Program-made: the position numbers and the translations under genes
In this document: one piece after another, positions 1 through 8,470 of the stretch
Layout of the letters: every line of letters starts with the position of its first letter
How positions within the stretch are numbered: position 1 is the first letter of the stretch
DNA from: DALYJJ01 sp031969915
GTDB taxonomy: Bacteria; Acidobacteriota; Terriglobia; Bryobacterales; Bryobacteraceae
Direction: 5' to 3'
NCBI GenBank assembly: GCA_031969915.1
Contig: DALYJJ010000059.1
Span: 1 to 34,930 of the forward strand
DNA length: 34,930 nucleotides
Notes under the pieces: generated by a model
What the model was told of the DNA's origin: nothing
Database searches by the model: none
The model's input: the letters and a program-made list of their open reading frames with translations, nothing else

Positions 1-864
1 CCCGTGGTGATGCCCAAGCCGTCGCCCGCGCCTCCCAACGCCGAACCCGCCCTCCTCCTGGTCGCGCCCACGGAACTGCTCCTCAAGCCCGGAGAAACCG
101 TGAAGCTCCGCGCCCGCCTCTTCGATTCCAAGGGACAGTTCATTCGCGATACTCCGGCCGAGTGGGCGCTCGAAGGCCTCGAGGGAACCATCAAGCCGGA
201 CGGAACGTTCGCCCCGTCGGGCAGCGTCGCCAAGGCCGGCCGCATCAAGGCCACCGCCGCCGGTCTCACCGGTTTCGCTCGCGCCCGCGTTGTCCCGCCG
301 CTTCCCTGGTCCTGGGACTTCACCAACGCCACACAGGTTCCCCCGGAATGGGTGAATGCCACCGGGAAGAACGCCCTCCGCGAACTGGACGGCAACAAGA
401 TCCTGGTGAAACTCGCGGACAACCCGTTCACCAAACGCGCCCGCGCCTTTTTCGGCCCGGTGGACCTTTCCAACTACACCGTGATGGCCGACGCCAAGGC
501 GATCGAAAAGCGCCGCCAGATGGGCGATGCCGGCGTGGTCGCTCAGCGCTATCAGTTGACTCTCTTCGGCAACTCTCAGCGTCTCGATCTCGCCCCCTGG
601 CAGCCGGAGACCGAACGCACCGTATCGATTCACTTCGCCTGGAAAAGCGATACCTGGTACCGCTTGAAACTCACCGTGGAACCCGCCGCCGGCGGCAAGG
701 TCCGCGCGCGGGGTAAAGCCTGGCCCGCCTCCGAGCCCGAGCCCGCCGAGTGGATGATCGAACTCGTCGATCCCATCCCCAACCTGAAGGGCAGCCCCGG
801 CCTCTATGCCGACGCCCCCTTCGAAGTTTTCTTCGACAACATCAAGGTGACTCCGAACCAATGA
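1..864 (+). CDS. C-terminal part of a PQQ-propeller-type exported protein (5' end outside window)
   Basis: The frame is open from base 1, so this is the C-terminal ~287 residues of a longer protein. It begins with a proline- and alanine-rich linker. An Ig-like beta segment follows at roughly residues 17-100, with the pattern typical of bacterial Ig-like folds (LKPGETVKLRARLFD). The last ~190 residues look like a jelly-roll or concanavalin-like module that ends in FFDNIKV, common at the end of LamG/DUF1080-like domains. No catalytic residues are recognisable. The stop overlaps the next start (ATGA), so it is translationally coupled to a PQQ-propeller gene. In acidobacteria such tails follow PQQ propellers, and I infer the missing N-terminus is one. 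That inference cannot be checked in this window. Confidence 0.65.
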   Translation, partial: PVVMPKPSPAPPNAEPALLLVAPTELLLKPGETVKLRARLFDSKGQFIRDTPAEWALEGLEGTIKPDGTFAPSGSVAKAGRIKATAAGLTGFARARVVPPLPWSWDFTNATQVPPEWVNATGKNALRELDGNKILVKLADNPFTKRARAFFGPVDLSNYTVMADAKAIEKRRQMGDAGVVAQRYQLTLFGNSQRLDLAPWQPETERTVSIHFAWKSDTWYRLKLTVEPAAGGKVRARGKAWPASEPEPAEWMIELVDPIPNLKGSPGLYADAPFEVFFDNIKVTPNQ

Positions 865-2291
865 CCAACAAGATCCTGCTCGCGGTGGCCGCCGGCGCAC
901 TCGCGCTCGCGGTGGGTGTACAGGCCGGCGATCCCGGCTCGGGCGATTGGCCCATGTGGGGAGGGGCCCCGGATCGCAACATGGTCTCCAAGGCCACCGG
1001 CGTCCCCGTGAAATGGGACGTGGCCAAGAAAGAGAACGTCAAGTGGGTGGCGGCTCTCGGCTCGCAGACCTACGGCAACCCGGTCGTGGCCGGGGGAAAG
1101 GTCTTCGTCGGCACCAACAATGAAGGCTTGCGCGACGACAAGCAGCCCGGCGATCGCGGCGTGCTTATGGCCTTCCGCGAATCCGACGGCGAGTTTCTCT
1201 GGCAGCAGACCTCCGAAAAACTGGCCGCTGGCCGCGTGAACGACTGGCCCTACCAGGGCGTCGCTTCCTCGCCCCTCGTCGATGGCCAGCGCCTCTACTA
1301 CGTCACCAACCGCGGCGTCGTCATGTGCCTCGACACCGAAGGCTTCTATGACCAGGAGAACGACGGCCCGTTCACCGAAGAAAGGTACAAAGGCCCCAAG
1401 GACGCCGACATCGTCTGGTCCTACGACATGATGGAAGAACTCGGCGTGCAGCAGCACAACCTCGCCAATTCCTCCCCCGTGATGTGGGGCGACCTCATCT
1501 ACCTCGCCACCTCCAACGGCCAGGATGAAAGCCACGTCAACGTGCCCTCGCCCAAAGCGCCCGCCCTCATCGCCCTCAACAAGAAGACCGGAAAGCTGGT
1601 GTGGGAGGATAACTCCGTCGGCGACAAGATCCTCCACGGCCAGTGGTCTTCGCCCGCCGTCGGGAAGATCGGCGGCGTCCTCCAGGTGGTCAGCGCGCAA
1701 GGCGACGGCTGGGTCCGCGGCTACGAAGCCGAGACCGGCAAGAAGCTCTGGGAGTTCGACACCAACCCAAAGGACTCTGTCTGGCCCAAAACTCGCAATG
1801 AGGTCATCTCCACGCCGGTGATCTACGAGGATAAGGTCTACATCGCCAACGGCCAGGACCCCGAACACGGCGAAGGACCCGGCCACATGTACTGCATCGA
1901 CCCAACCCTGCGCGGCGACATCACCGAGAAGGGCCGCGTCTGGCACTTCGACAAGATCCGCCGCTCCATCAGCACCGCCGCGGTGCACGAAGGCATCGTC
2001 TACATGGCCGATTTCAGCGGCTTCCTGCACGCCTTGGATGCCAAGACCGGCAAATCGCTTTGGACCCACGACATGCTCGCCGCCGTGTGGGGCTCCACCA
2101 TGGTCATCGACGGCAAGGTCTTCCTGGGCGATGAGGACGGCGACGTGGTGGTGCTCGAAGCCGGGCCCAAGCTCAAAGTGATCGCCGAAATGAACATGGG
2201 CAGCTCGGTCTATTGCACGCCCGTGTTCGCCAACGGCGCTTTGATCGTCGCCAACCGCAACCAGCTCTATTCCATCGCCGTGAAGAAATGA
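861..2291 (+). CDS. Exported PQQ-binding-like beta-propeller protein (BamB-like)
   Basis: A 476-residue protein starting at the ATG that overlaps the upstream stop. It has a Sec signal peptide (hydrophobic stretch at residues 4-20, AxA-type end near VQAGD). The mature start carries the WPMWGG motif of PQQ_2/PQQ_3 propellers. Repeated blades follow with the tryptophan-docking pattern (ALNKKTGKLVWE, YEAETGKKLWEF, ALDAKTGKSLWTH), giving about seven to eight blades. It probably acts in the periplasm as a scaffold or quinoprotein-like enzyme. The family does not predict a substrate, and I see no heme motif. Its stop overlaps the next start (ATGA), so it sits in an operon with the preceding propeller fragment and a TlpA-like protein. 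Confidence 0.85.
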   Translation: MTNKILLAVAAGALALAVGVQAGDPGSGDWPMWGGAPDRNMVSKATGVPVKWDVAKKENVKWVAALGSQTYGNPVVAGGKVFVGTNNEGLRDDKQPGDRGVLMAFRESDGEFLWQQTSEKLAAGRVNDWPYQGVASSPLVDGQRLYYVTNRGVVMCLDTEGFYDQENDGPFTEERYKGPKDADIVWSYDMMEELGVQQHNLANSSPVMWGDLIYLATSNGQDESHVNVPSPKAPALIALNKKTGKLVWEDNSVGDKILHGQWSSPAVGKIGGVLQVVSAQGDGWVRGYEAETGKKLWEFDTNPKDSVWPKTRNEVISTPVIYEDKVYIANGQDPEHGEGPGHMYCIDPTLRGDITEKGRVWHFDKIRRSISTAAVHEGIVYMADFSGFLHALDAKTGKSLWTHDMLAAVWGSTMVIDGKVFLGDEDGDVVVLEAGPKLKVIAEMNMGSSVYCTPVFANGALIVANRNQLYSIAVKK

Positions 2292-2806
2292 GCCCTCGCA
2301 CCAGGGGACTCCTCCTGCTCACGGCCAGCTTCGCCGGCATGTTCGTCCTCTCCCGGTTCTCACGGAGCGAGCCCGAGCCGCTGCGTAGTTTCGAAGGCAA
2401 GCCGGTTCCCGAGTTTCGCTACGGCGTGCCCGGTGAGAGCGCGGTCCGCAGTTCCGCCGAATGGCGAGGCCGCCCCGTCATCCTCAACTTCTGGGGTACC
2501 TGGTGCGGCCCGTGCCGGTCTGAGATGCCGGAACTGGCCCGGGCCGCGCGCGATCTCGCCGCCCTCGGCGTTTCCGTCATCGCCGTCTCCGACGAGGCGC
2601 GGGACACCGTGGAAACCTACGCCTTCGCCCAACGCGAGCAACTGCCCCCGGTGGGCTTCCTGGCCCCCGGCGGCGCCCGCTTCCTCGAGGAGCTCGGCGC
2701 CCGCCCCATCACCTTCGCCATCGGCCCCGACGGTGTCATCCGCCAGGCCCGCCTCGGCGCCATGAGCTACGAACAGTTCCGCGAACTGGCGCGCAGCCTG
2801 CTGTAG
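2288..2806 (+). CDS. TlpA/ResA-like membrane-anchored thioredoxin-fold protein
   Basis: A 172-residue protein whose ATG overlaps the stop of the propeller gene. An N-terminal hydrophobic segment (about residues 7-23) acts as signal or anchor. It is followed by a thioredoxin fold with WCGPC at residues 72-76 (redox Cys73 and Cys76), preceded by LNFWGT. A later cis-proline-like region lies around RPITFAIGPDG. Family members reduce periplasmic disulfides, for example in cytochrome c maturation. Here the operon partners are PQQ-type propellers, so it may maintain their thiols or act in the same envelope pathway; this is inference from context. The next gene begins after a 61-bp gap. Confidence 0.88.
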   Translation: MSPRTRGLLLLTASFAGMFVLSRFSRSEPEPLRSFEGKPVPEFRYGVPGESAVRSSAEWRGRPVILNFWGTWCGPCRSEMPELARAARDLAALGVSVIAVSDEARDTVETYAFAQREQLPPVGFLAPGGARFLEELGARPITFAIGPDGVIRQARLGAMSYEQFRELARSLL

Positions 2807-2867
2807 ACCGCCACAACAATCTGCCATCGCCCCCGCGTCTCTACCGTATTTGCTGGTGGAGACTGAC

Positions 2868-3389
2868 ATGAAGCGATTCCTTCCCCTCCTCTCACTCGCC
2901 GCCGCCGCGGCCTTCGCCCAGGCCCCCGCCCTGCCACCGGAAATCGAGCGTCTCGCCAAGGACGCCAAGGAGACCGTGACCGTCACCATGGACACCCGGC
3001 TGCTCCAGTTCGCAGCCGCCTTCCTGTCCGATCGCGACCCCGACCAGGCACGCGTCAAGAAGATGGTGGCCGGCCTGAAAAGCATCGTCGTGCGCAGCTT
3101 CGAGTTCGACAAGGATCAGGCCTACGGCGCCGCCGAACTCAACACCCTGCGCTCCCTCTACTCCGGCAGCGGTTGGCAAAAGGCCGTCGAGGTGCGCTCC
3201 AGGATGAGCGACAACGTCGACGTCTACTTCCGGCCCCAGGGTCCGGAACTGAACGGTATCGCCGTCGTCTCCGCCGAGCCTCGCGAACTCACCGTCGTCC
3301 TGATCGAGGGCTCGATCAAACCCGAGGAGATCGCCGAGCTGGGCGGCAACTTCGGCGTGCCCACCTTCGGACGGAGGTCCCGGCGATGA
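2868..3389 (+). CDS. Small exported protein, DUF4252-like
   Basis: A 173-residue protein. I take the ATG at 2868 rather than the in-frame upstream start at 2850, because residues from MKRF onward form a clean signal peptide (hydrophobic LPLLSLAAAAAFAQA). The mature part has a C-terminal pattern of charged and hydrophobic strands (VRSRMSDNVDVYF ... PRELTVVLIEGSIKPEEI). This resembles DUF4252 proteins, which in acidobacteria often occur near sigma factor or envelope genes and have no known biochemical role. The gene overlaps the following small exported protein by an ATGA, which suggests the two are made together, possibly as partners. Confidence 0.7.
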   Translation: MKRFLPLLSLAAAAAFAQAPALPPEIERLAKDAKETVTVTMDTRLLQFAAAFLSDRDPDQARVKKMVAGLKSIVVRSFEFDKDQAYGAAELNTLRSLYSGSGWQKAVEVRSRMSDNVDVYFRPQGPELNGIAVVSAEPRELTVVLIEGSIKPEEIAELGGNFGVPTFGRRSRR

Positions 3390-3853
3390 GGCGGGCGCTC
3401 CTTCTGCTCGTCCTCGCGGCCGCCGCCCTGCCCGCCGCGGACGATTTCGACGTCCTGGTGCGCAGTCTCGAATCCCACTACGGCAAGCGGAAGATGGGCG
3501 TTCCGCTCATGGGTTTGGTGAATTTCGCGGTCAAGGTGGCCCGTCCCCAAGGGGCGCGCGGTTTGAAGTTCGCGCTGTTTGAAGAGGTCGGCCGACACCC
3601 CCGTCCCGATGCCTTCGCGAAGATGGTCGGCCTGGACTGGCAGCCGTTCGTCCGCGTGGAACACCGCAACGGCGAATCGACCCTGATCTACGCGAAGCCC
3701 GAGGGCAAGGACTGGAAGCTGATCGTCGCCAACCTGGAAGACTCTGAGGCCGTGGTCGTGGAGGTCAAAGTGAACCCCAAGGAACTCGCCGAATGGGTGG
3801 AGGACCCCGAGCGAAAGGCCCGCGGCTCGCGCGCCCGCGACGACTGGAACTGA
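3386..3853 (+). CDS. Small exported protein of unknown function, similar in layout to its neighbour
   Basis: A 155-residue protein starting at the ATG that overlaps the stop of the DUF4252-like gene. An open frame continues upstream, but only this start gives a signal peptide (MRRALLLLVLAAAALPAA). The mature part ends in a strand pattern similar to the preceding protein: a Trp/Arg-rich segment, then LIYAKP, then EAVVVEVKVNPKELAEWV. I therefore suspect a distant duplicate of the same fold, possibly DUF4252. There are no cysteines or catalytic motifs. It is the last gene of the operon that begins before base 1. Confidence 0.65.
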   Translation: MRRALLLLVLAAAALPAADDFDVLVRSLESHYGKRKMGVPLMGLVNFAVKVARPQGARGLKFALFEEVGRHPRPDAFAKMVGLDWQPFVRVEHRNGESTLIYAKPEGKDWKLIVANLEDSEAVVVEVKVNPKELAEWVEDPERKARGSRARDDWN

Positions 3854-4081
3854 CCCGCCGGGAACGGGCCCCTTCACCATTCCGGAGGCGGCCCCACCCC
3901 CAACCGGCTGAAACACCAACCAGCTACACCTTTGCGTAGTGGATTCTCCCGTTTTTCACAGCCGGATGCGGGAAGTCTCCGCTATCCGCTTGAAAAACTG
4001 GTTCCTCTTCTGGCCCCAAACGTGCTCCAATCTCGCTAGGGACAAGTGTAGTCCGCCCCTTGCGGGAGCGCGCCGGACGCC
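3854..4081. other. Intergenic region upstream of the histidine kinase
   Basis: A 228-bp stretch without a convincing gene. It has a short AT-richer patch around 3940-3960 (GTTTTTCACAG) and presumably contains the kinase promoter. I see no clear -35/-10 pair and no -24/-12 sigma-54 site (TGGC...TTGC). No rho-independent terminator with a T-run follows the upstream operon either. Confidence 0.4.
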
Positions 4082-7003
4082 GTGAACGAACTGAAGCGAC
4101 AATTCGCCAGCACCCTTCTGGTGATCCTCACCACGGCTCTGGTGATTACCGCCTTCGTCAATTTCCAGCAGAACCGCAAGTTCCAACTGCCCGACGACGG
4201 GGCCGTGTGGGTGGACCGCGGCACCCCCGGGCAGCCCCGTGTGGAAGCGCTCGAAGTCATCCCCAACGGCCCGGCGGAACGCGCGGGCATCCACGTCGGC
4301 GATGTGCTCCGGGACATCAAGGGCGCTCCCATCACCAAGTCGACCGACGTCGCCGAGATCCTCTTCCGCCAGGGTGCCTGGAAGAAGGTCGAGTACCACT
4401 TCGAGCGCGATGGCGTGATCGCGAAGGCGAACGTCGACATTCGCCAGATTGAGCCCCGCGCCACGCTCTTCTACCAGTACGTGGTCGGAGTCGCGTACCT
4501 GGTCATCGGCCTCTTCGTGTACTTCCGCCGCGGCAGCGCACCGCGGTCGCTGCATTTCTACGTGCTCTGCCTGGTGTCGTTTGTGATGAGCACCTTCCAT
4601 CACACCGGGAAGCTGAACGCCTTTGACGTCGCCATTCATCTCGGCAACGTGGTGGCCGGCATCCTGGCCCCCACCATCTTCCTCCACTTCTGCCTGACGT
4701 TCCCGGACAAGCCGCGTTGGTTGAGCGGCTGGAGGGCGTTCTCCCTCTACACGCCCGGCATCGCCTATCTGGCTTTCTATGTCGGACTGATCACCGGGAC
4801 GGTGCAGGTGAAGGCGGTGGACAACGTGGAGCTGCGGTGGCTCCTCGACCGGTCCGCGCTGCTCTACCTGGCCGGCTTCTACCTGGCCGGCTCGGCCGTG
4901 CTCCATCGCGGCTGGAAGCGTGCCGAGGACACCATTGTCCGGCAGCAGTTGAAGTGGCTCCGCAACGGAGCCTTGATCGCGGTTCTGCCCTTCACCACGT
5001 TCTACATCGCTCCCTATGTGGCGGGCGCCATTCCCGGCGAATACCTCGGCGCGTCCGTGTTTTCCATGGTGTTCCTGCCCCTCACCTGGGCTTACGCGAT
5101 CATCCGCTACCGTCTGATGGACGTGGATGTCATCTTTCAGCAGGGCTACGTTCACACCCTGGCCACGCTCTCGGTGCTCGGCGTGGTGTACGGGCTGCTC
5201 CTGACCCTGGGCAAGTTCGAAGATCTCAGCCCCACGGCGCTCGTGTTCCTGATCCTCCTCGCCACCTTCATCTTCCAGCCCATTCGCAACTGGCTGCAGG
5301 AGGTGCTGGACCGCTACTACTTCTACAAGGAAAGCTACGATTACCGGCGGACTCTCACCGAGTTCGCCCGCGAGCTGGGCTCGGAGACCGACCTGGACCG
5401 CCTCCTGGGGTCGGTGTCCGAACGGCTCACCGGTACGCTCTCCATCCAGCACGTCGCCTTCTTCCTCCTGGATGAGAACCGCGGCGAGTTCCAGTTGCGG
5501 CACGAAGCCGGCGTGCGCCGCGGCCCCGTGCACCGCGAGTATCTGGATTTGAGTTTCCTCCCCAGCGAACCCGGCCGGCCGTATCTGTTCTTCGAGCGCA
5601 CCCGCAACATGCTCGACGTCACGTCGCGCGGGATGCCCCCGTCGGTGCGCCAGACCATCGCCGATCTCGACCTGACCTACTACATGCCTTGTACCCTGCG
5701 CGGCAGGACCATGGCCTACCTCGCGGCGAGCCGCACGGACAAGGGCGATTTCCTGTCGAGCGACGACGTCGAGCTGCTGGTGGCCATCGCGGGCTACGTC
5801 GGGATCGCGATTGAGANNNNNNNNNNCCGCCTCTACCGTTCCCTGCAATCGAAGGTCGAAGAGTACGAGCGCCTGAAGGAGTATAGCGAGAACATCGTCG
5901 AATCCATCAACGTCGGCATCCTCGCCGTGGACCTCGACGACCGCGTGGAAGGCTGGAACAACCAGATCGAGAGGCTGACCGGAATTCCTCGCGATGCCGC
6001 CGTGGGCCGGCGTCTGCAGGAGCTCTTTCCCGGCGAACTATGCAACCAGTTCGACGCCGTGCGGGGCCAGACCGGGATTCACCACATCTACAAGTTCCCG
6101 CTCCCCGTGCAGAACTTGCCTTTGCGCGTGGCGGCCGCCGCCGGCCACCTCAACGGCGCTTCGAACGGCAGCGGCGCGCACTCCCCGGAGCCGGCCCGCG
6201 AGTCGATTCTGAACCTCGCCATCGCCCCGCTCATCTCGCGCGAGCAGGAACAGATCGGCCGCCTGATTATCTTCGACGACATCACCGATCGCGCCGAACT
6301 CGAGCGGCGCCTGGTGCAGGCCGACAAGCTGAGTTCGATCGGACTGCTCGCCGCCGGCGTCGCCCATGAGGTGAATACGCCGCTCGCCGTCATCTCCACC
6401 TACGCCCAGATGCTCGCCAAACAGGTCTCCAACGACGAGCAGAAGGCGCGCATGCTCGAAAAGATCGCCAAGTCCACGTTTCGCGCAAGCGAGATCGTGA
6501 ACGGCCTGCTGAACTTCTCCCGCACCTCCTCCACCGATTTCGAAGAACTGGATCTGAACAAAGTCCTGCGTGAGACCGTCGCCCTCGTGGAGCACCAGTT
6601 GCAAAAGGCCCGCGTCGAAGTCCGCTTCGAGTTGGAGGACCGCCTGCCGCCCGTCAAGGGCAACAACGGGAAGCTCCAACAGGTCTTCCTGAACCTGATT
6701 CTCAACGCGCGCGACGCGATGGAGGGCGGCGGCCTGCTCCGCATCCGGAGCCGCGCCGTGGACGGCCTGGCGCAGATCGACATCACCGATAACGGCGCCG
6801 GGATCCCTCCGGAATTGATGACCCGGATCTTCGACCCCTTCTTCACCACCAAGGTGGCCAAGAAGGGCACCGGCCTCGGTTTGTCCGTTTCCTACGGGAT
6901 CGTGCAGGAACACGGCGGTACCATTGAGGTGAGAAGCCAGCAGGGCCTCGGCGCGACGTTCCACCTGGCTTTCCCCTTGGTCCACAAGCCTGTCCATGCC
7001 TGA
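4082..7003 (+). CDS. Membrane sensor histidine kinase with PDZ-like, GAF and PAS domains
   Basis: A 973-residue frame from a GTG start, interrupted by ten Ns; residue numbers after the gap assume its length is right. Order: first membrane helix (about 13-28); an extracytoplasmic PDZ-like domain (about 40-120, core EVIPNGPAERAGIHVGDVL); roughly nine further hydrophobic helices (about 135-400); a GAF domain ending where the Ns lie; a PAS domain from about residue 600 (NIVESINVGILAVD). HisKA follows with H762 in GVAHEVNTP, then HATPase with N box (FLNLILNARDAM), G1 (DNGAGIP) and G2 (GTGLGLS). It should autophosphorylate and pass phosphate to the NtrC-type regulator, whose start overlaps its 3' end by 8 bp. 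The stimulus is unknown. Confidence 0.9.
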   Translation: MNELKRQFASTLLVILTTALVITAFVNFQQNRKFQLPDDGAVWVDRGTPGQPRVEALEVIPNGPAERAGIHVGDVLRDIKGAPITKSTDVAEILFRQGAWKKVEYHFERDGVIAKANVDIRQIEPRATLFYQYVVGVAYLVIGLFVYFRRGSAPRSLHFYVLCLVSFVMSTFHHTGKLNAFDVAIHLGNVVAGILAPTIFLHFCLTFPDKPRWLSGWRAFSLYTPGIAYLAFYVGLITGTVQVKAVDNVELRWLLDRSALLYLAGFYLAGSAVLHRGWKRAEDTIVRQQLKWLRNGALIAVLPFTTFYIAPYVAGAIPGEYLGASVFSMVFLPLTWAYAIIRYRLMDVDVIFQQGYVHTLATLSVLGVVYGLLLTLGKFEDLSPTALVFLILLATFIFQPIRNWLQEVLDRYYFYKESYDYRRTLTEFARELGSETDLDRLLGSVSERLTGTLSIQHVAFFLLDENRGEFQLRHEAGVRRGPVHREYLDLSFLPSEPGRPYLFFERTRNMLDVTSRGMPPSVRQTIADLDLTYYMPCTLRGRTMAYLAASRTDKGDFLSSDDVELLVAIAGYVGIAIEXXXXRLYRSLQSKVEEYERLKEYSENIVESINVGILAVDLDDRVEGWNNQIERLTGIPRDAAVGRRLQELFPGELCNQFDAVRGQTGIHHIYKFPLPVQNLPLRVAAAAGHLNGASNGSGAHSPEPARESILNLAIAPLISREQEQIGRLIIFDDITDRAELERRLVQADKLSSIGLLAAGVAHEVNTPLAVISTYAQMLAKQVSNDEQKARMLEKIAKSTFRASEIVNGLLNFSRTSSTDFEELDLNKVLRETVALVEHQLQKARVEVRFELEDRLPPVKGNNGKLQQVFLNLILNARDAMEGGGLLRIRSRAVDGLAQIDITDNGAGIPPELMTRIFDPFFTTKVAKKGTGLGLSVSYGIVQEHGGTIEVRSQQGLGATFHLAFPLVHKPVHA
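5817..5826. other. Assembly gap (10 Ns) inside the histidine kinase gene
   Basis: Exactly ten Ns lie between the end of the GAF domain (...IAIE) and RLYRSL. Ten Ns plus the flanking a and c make four codons, so the reading frame is kept. In GAF-containing kinases this junction is usually IAIENARLYRSL-like. That would need only four missing bases between the same flanks and also keeps frame. The true gap is therefore probably shorter than drawn. Confidence 0.9.
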
Positions 7004-8444
7004 CTCCTACGCACCTCCCCTTACCGCCCACAAGGGCCGCATTCTCATCGTCGACGACGAAGCCGACATCCGCGAGAGCCTCGAAGCGCTCCTCGAATTG
7101 GAGAACTACCGCGTCGACCTGGCCCCTAACGCCACCGTGGGGCTCAGCCGCCTCGAAACCAACGCCTACGATCTGGTCCTGCTCGACCTCATGATGCCCG
7201 ACAAATCGGGTCTCGAAGTCCTCGACGAAGTGCGCGCGCGCGACACCGAGACCCCGATCTTCATGATCACCGCCTACGGTTCGGTCGAGATCGCCGTGCA
7301 GGCCATCAAGTCCGGCGCGAACGATTACTTCTCCAAGCCCTGGGACAACGACAAGCTCCTCATCGAAATCGACCGGATGATCGCCAAGGGCCGGCTGGAG
7401 CGCGAGAACACCCAGCTCAAGCGAGCCCTCAAGCAGCGCTACAGTTTCCCCAACATCGTCGGCAAGAGCGACCGTATGCAGCGCGTGCTCGACCTGGTGA
7501 CCCAGGTCGCCCCCAGCCGCTCCACCATCCTGATCACCGGGGAAACCGGCACCGGCAAGGAACTCATCGCCAAAGCGATCCACGCCAATTCACCCCGCGC
7601 CGACAGCCCGTTCGTGGCCGTGAACAGCGGTTCGCTGCCCCCCGACCTCCTCGAGTCCACCCTCTTCGGCCACGTCAAGGGCGCCTTCACCGGGGCGATG
7701 GTGAACAAGAAGGGCTACTTCGAAACCGCCAACAAGGGCACCATCTTCTTCGACGAGATCGGCAACATCGGCGTGGAGACCCAGACCAAGCTCCTGCGCG
7801 TGCTGCAGGAGCGCGAGTTCATGCCCCTGGGCTCGAACGAAGTCATCCGCGTGGACGTGCGCGTACTCGCCGCCACCAACGCCGACCTCAAGAAACTGGT
7901 GGACGAGGGCCGCTTCCGCGAGGACCTCTACTACCGTCTGAACGTCATCAATATCCAGTTGCCGCCGCTCCGCGACCGCAAGGAGGACATTCCCGCCCTC
8001 GCCGATCACTTCTTCACCGTCTATTGCCAGGAGAACGGCAAGTTCCTCGACGCCGCCGGCCGCTCCCTCCTGAAGTTCGAGACCGAAGCGCTCCAGGTGC
8101 TCATGGACTACAACTGGCCGGGCAACGTTCGCGAACTCGAGAACGCCATCGAACGCGCCGTCGTGCTGGCCGCCCAGCCCGTCGTGCCCGCCGCCGTGCT
8201 CCCCGACCAGGTGCTCCACGCCAGCGGCGTCCGCGTCCGCCGCGATGAAGCGGGCTCGCTCTCTCCCGAGGCCAGTCTGTTCGAGATCGTCGCCGACTAC
8301 GAGCGGAGAAAAATCATCGAGGCCCTGGAGGCTTCCAACTGGAGCCAGACCGAAGCCGCCGAAGCCCTCCGCATCCCCCTCAGCACCCTGAATCAGAAAA
8401 TCAAACGCCTCGAGATCCAAGTCCGCAAGCGCGGCGCCCAGTAA
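6996..8444 (+). CDS. NtrC-family sigma-54-dependent response regulator
   Basis: A 482-residue protein overlapping the kinase gene by 8 bp, so it is its cognate partner. Receiver domain: acidic pair D20/D21, phosphoacceptor D64 (LLDLMMPD) and a conserved Lys in FSKPWDND. AAA+ domain: Walker A GETGTGKE at 182-189, and the sigma-54-contacting GAFTGA loop at 229-234. A Walker B-like FFDEIG and arginine-finger region (FREDLYYRLNV) follow. The C-terminal Fis-type HTH (about 430-475, ending STLNQKIKRLEIQV) should bind enhancer DNA. All key residues are present, so it should be active. The last ~78 codons plus 10 bp are repeated at 11515-11711, beyond the TIR-WD40 gene. Confidence 0.95.
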   Translation: MPDSYAPPLTAHKGRILIVDDEADIRESLEALLELENYRVDLAPNATVGLSRLETNAYDLVLLDLMMPDKSGLEVLDEVRARDTETPIFMITAYGSVEIAVQAIKSGANDYFSKPWDNDKLLIEIDRMIAKGRLERENTQLKRALKQRYSFPNIVGKSDRMQRVLDLVTQVAPSRSTILITGETGTGKELIAKAIHANSPRADSPFVAVNSGSLPPDLLESTLFGHVKGAFTGAMVNKKGYFETANKGTIFFDEIGNIGVETQTKLLRVLQEREFMPLGSNEVIRVDVRVLAATNADLKKLVDEGRFREDLYYRLNVINIQLPPLRDRKEDIPALADHFFTVYCQENGKFLDAAGRSLLKFETEALQVLMDYNWPGNVRELENAIERAVVLAAQPVVPAAVLPDQVLHASGVRVRRDEAGSLSPEASLFEIVADYERRKIIEALEASNWSQTEAAEALRIPLSTLNQKIKRLEIQVRKRGAQ

Positions 8445-8454
8445 AATCGGGCAG
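8222..8454 (+). repeat. Left copy of the direct repeat (3' end of the sigma-54 activator gene)
   Basis: This segment, the final part of the regulator gene plus 10 bp past its stop, recurs in the same orientation at 11515-11711. Similarity ends abruptly after CGGGCAG in both copies, at 8454 and 11711. To the right of the left copy the TIR-WD40 gene begins, tail first. This copy is intact and completes the regulator frame. Confidence 0.9.
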
Positions 8455-8470
8455 ACGCGATCTCTAGACC

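Noticed and set aside
3956..5848. Long open frame antisense to the histidine kinase
   Set aside because: The composition is rich in His, Gly, Val, Glu and Gln with no domain pattern. It is the usual mirror frame of a GC-rich gene. The sense gene has clear domains.
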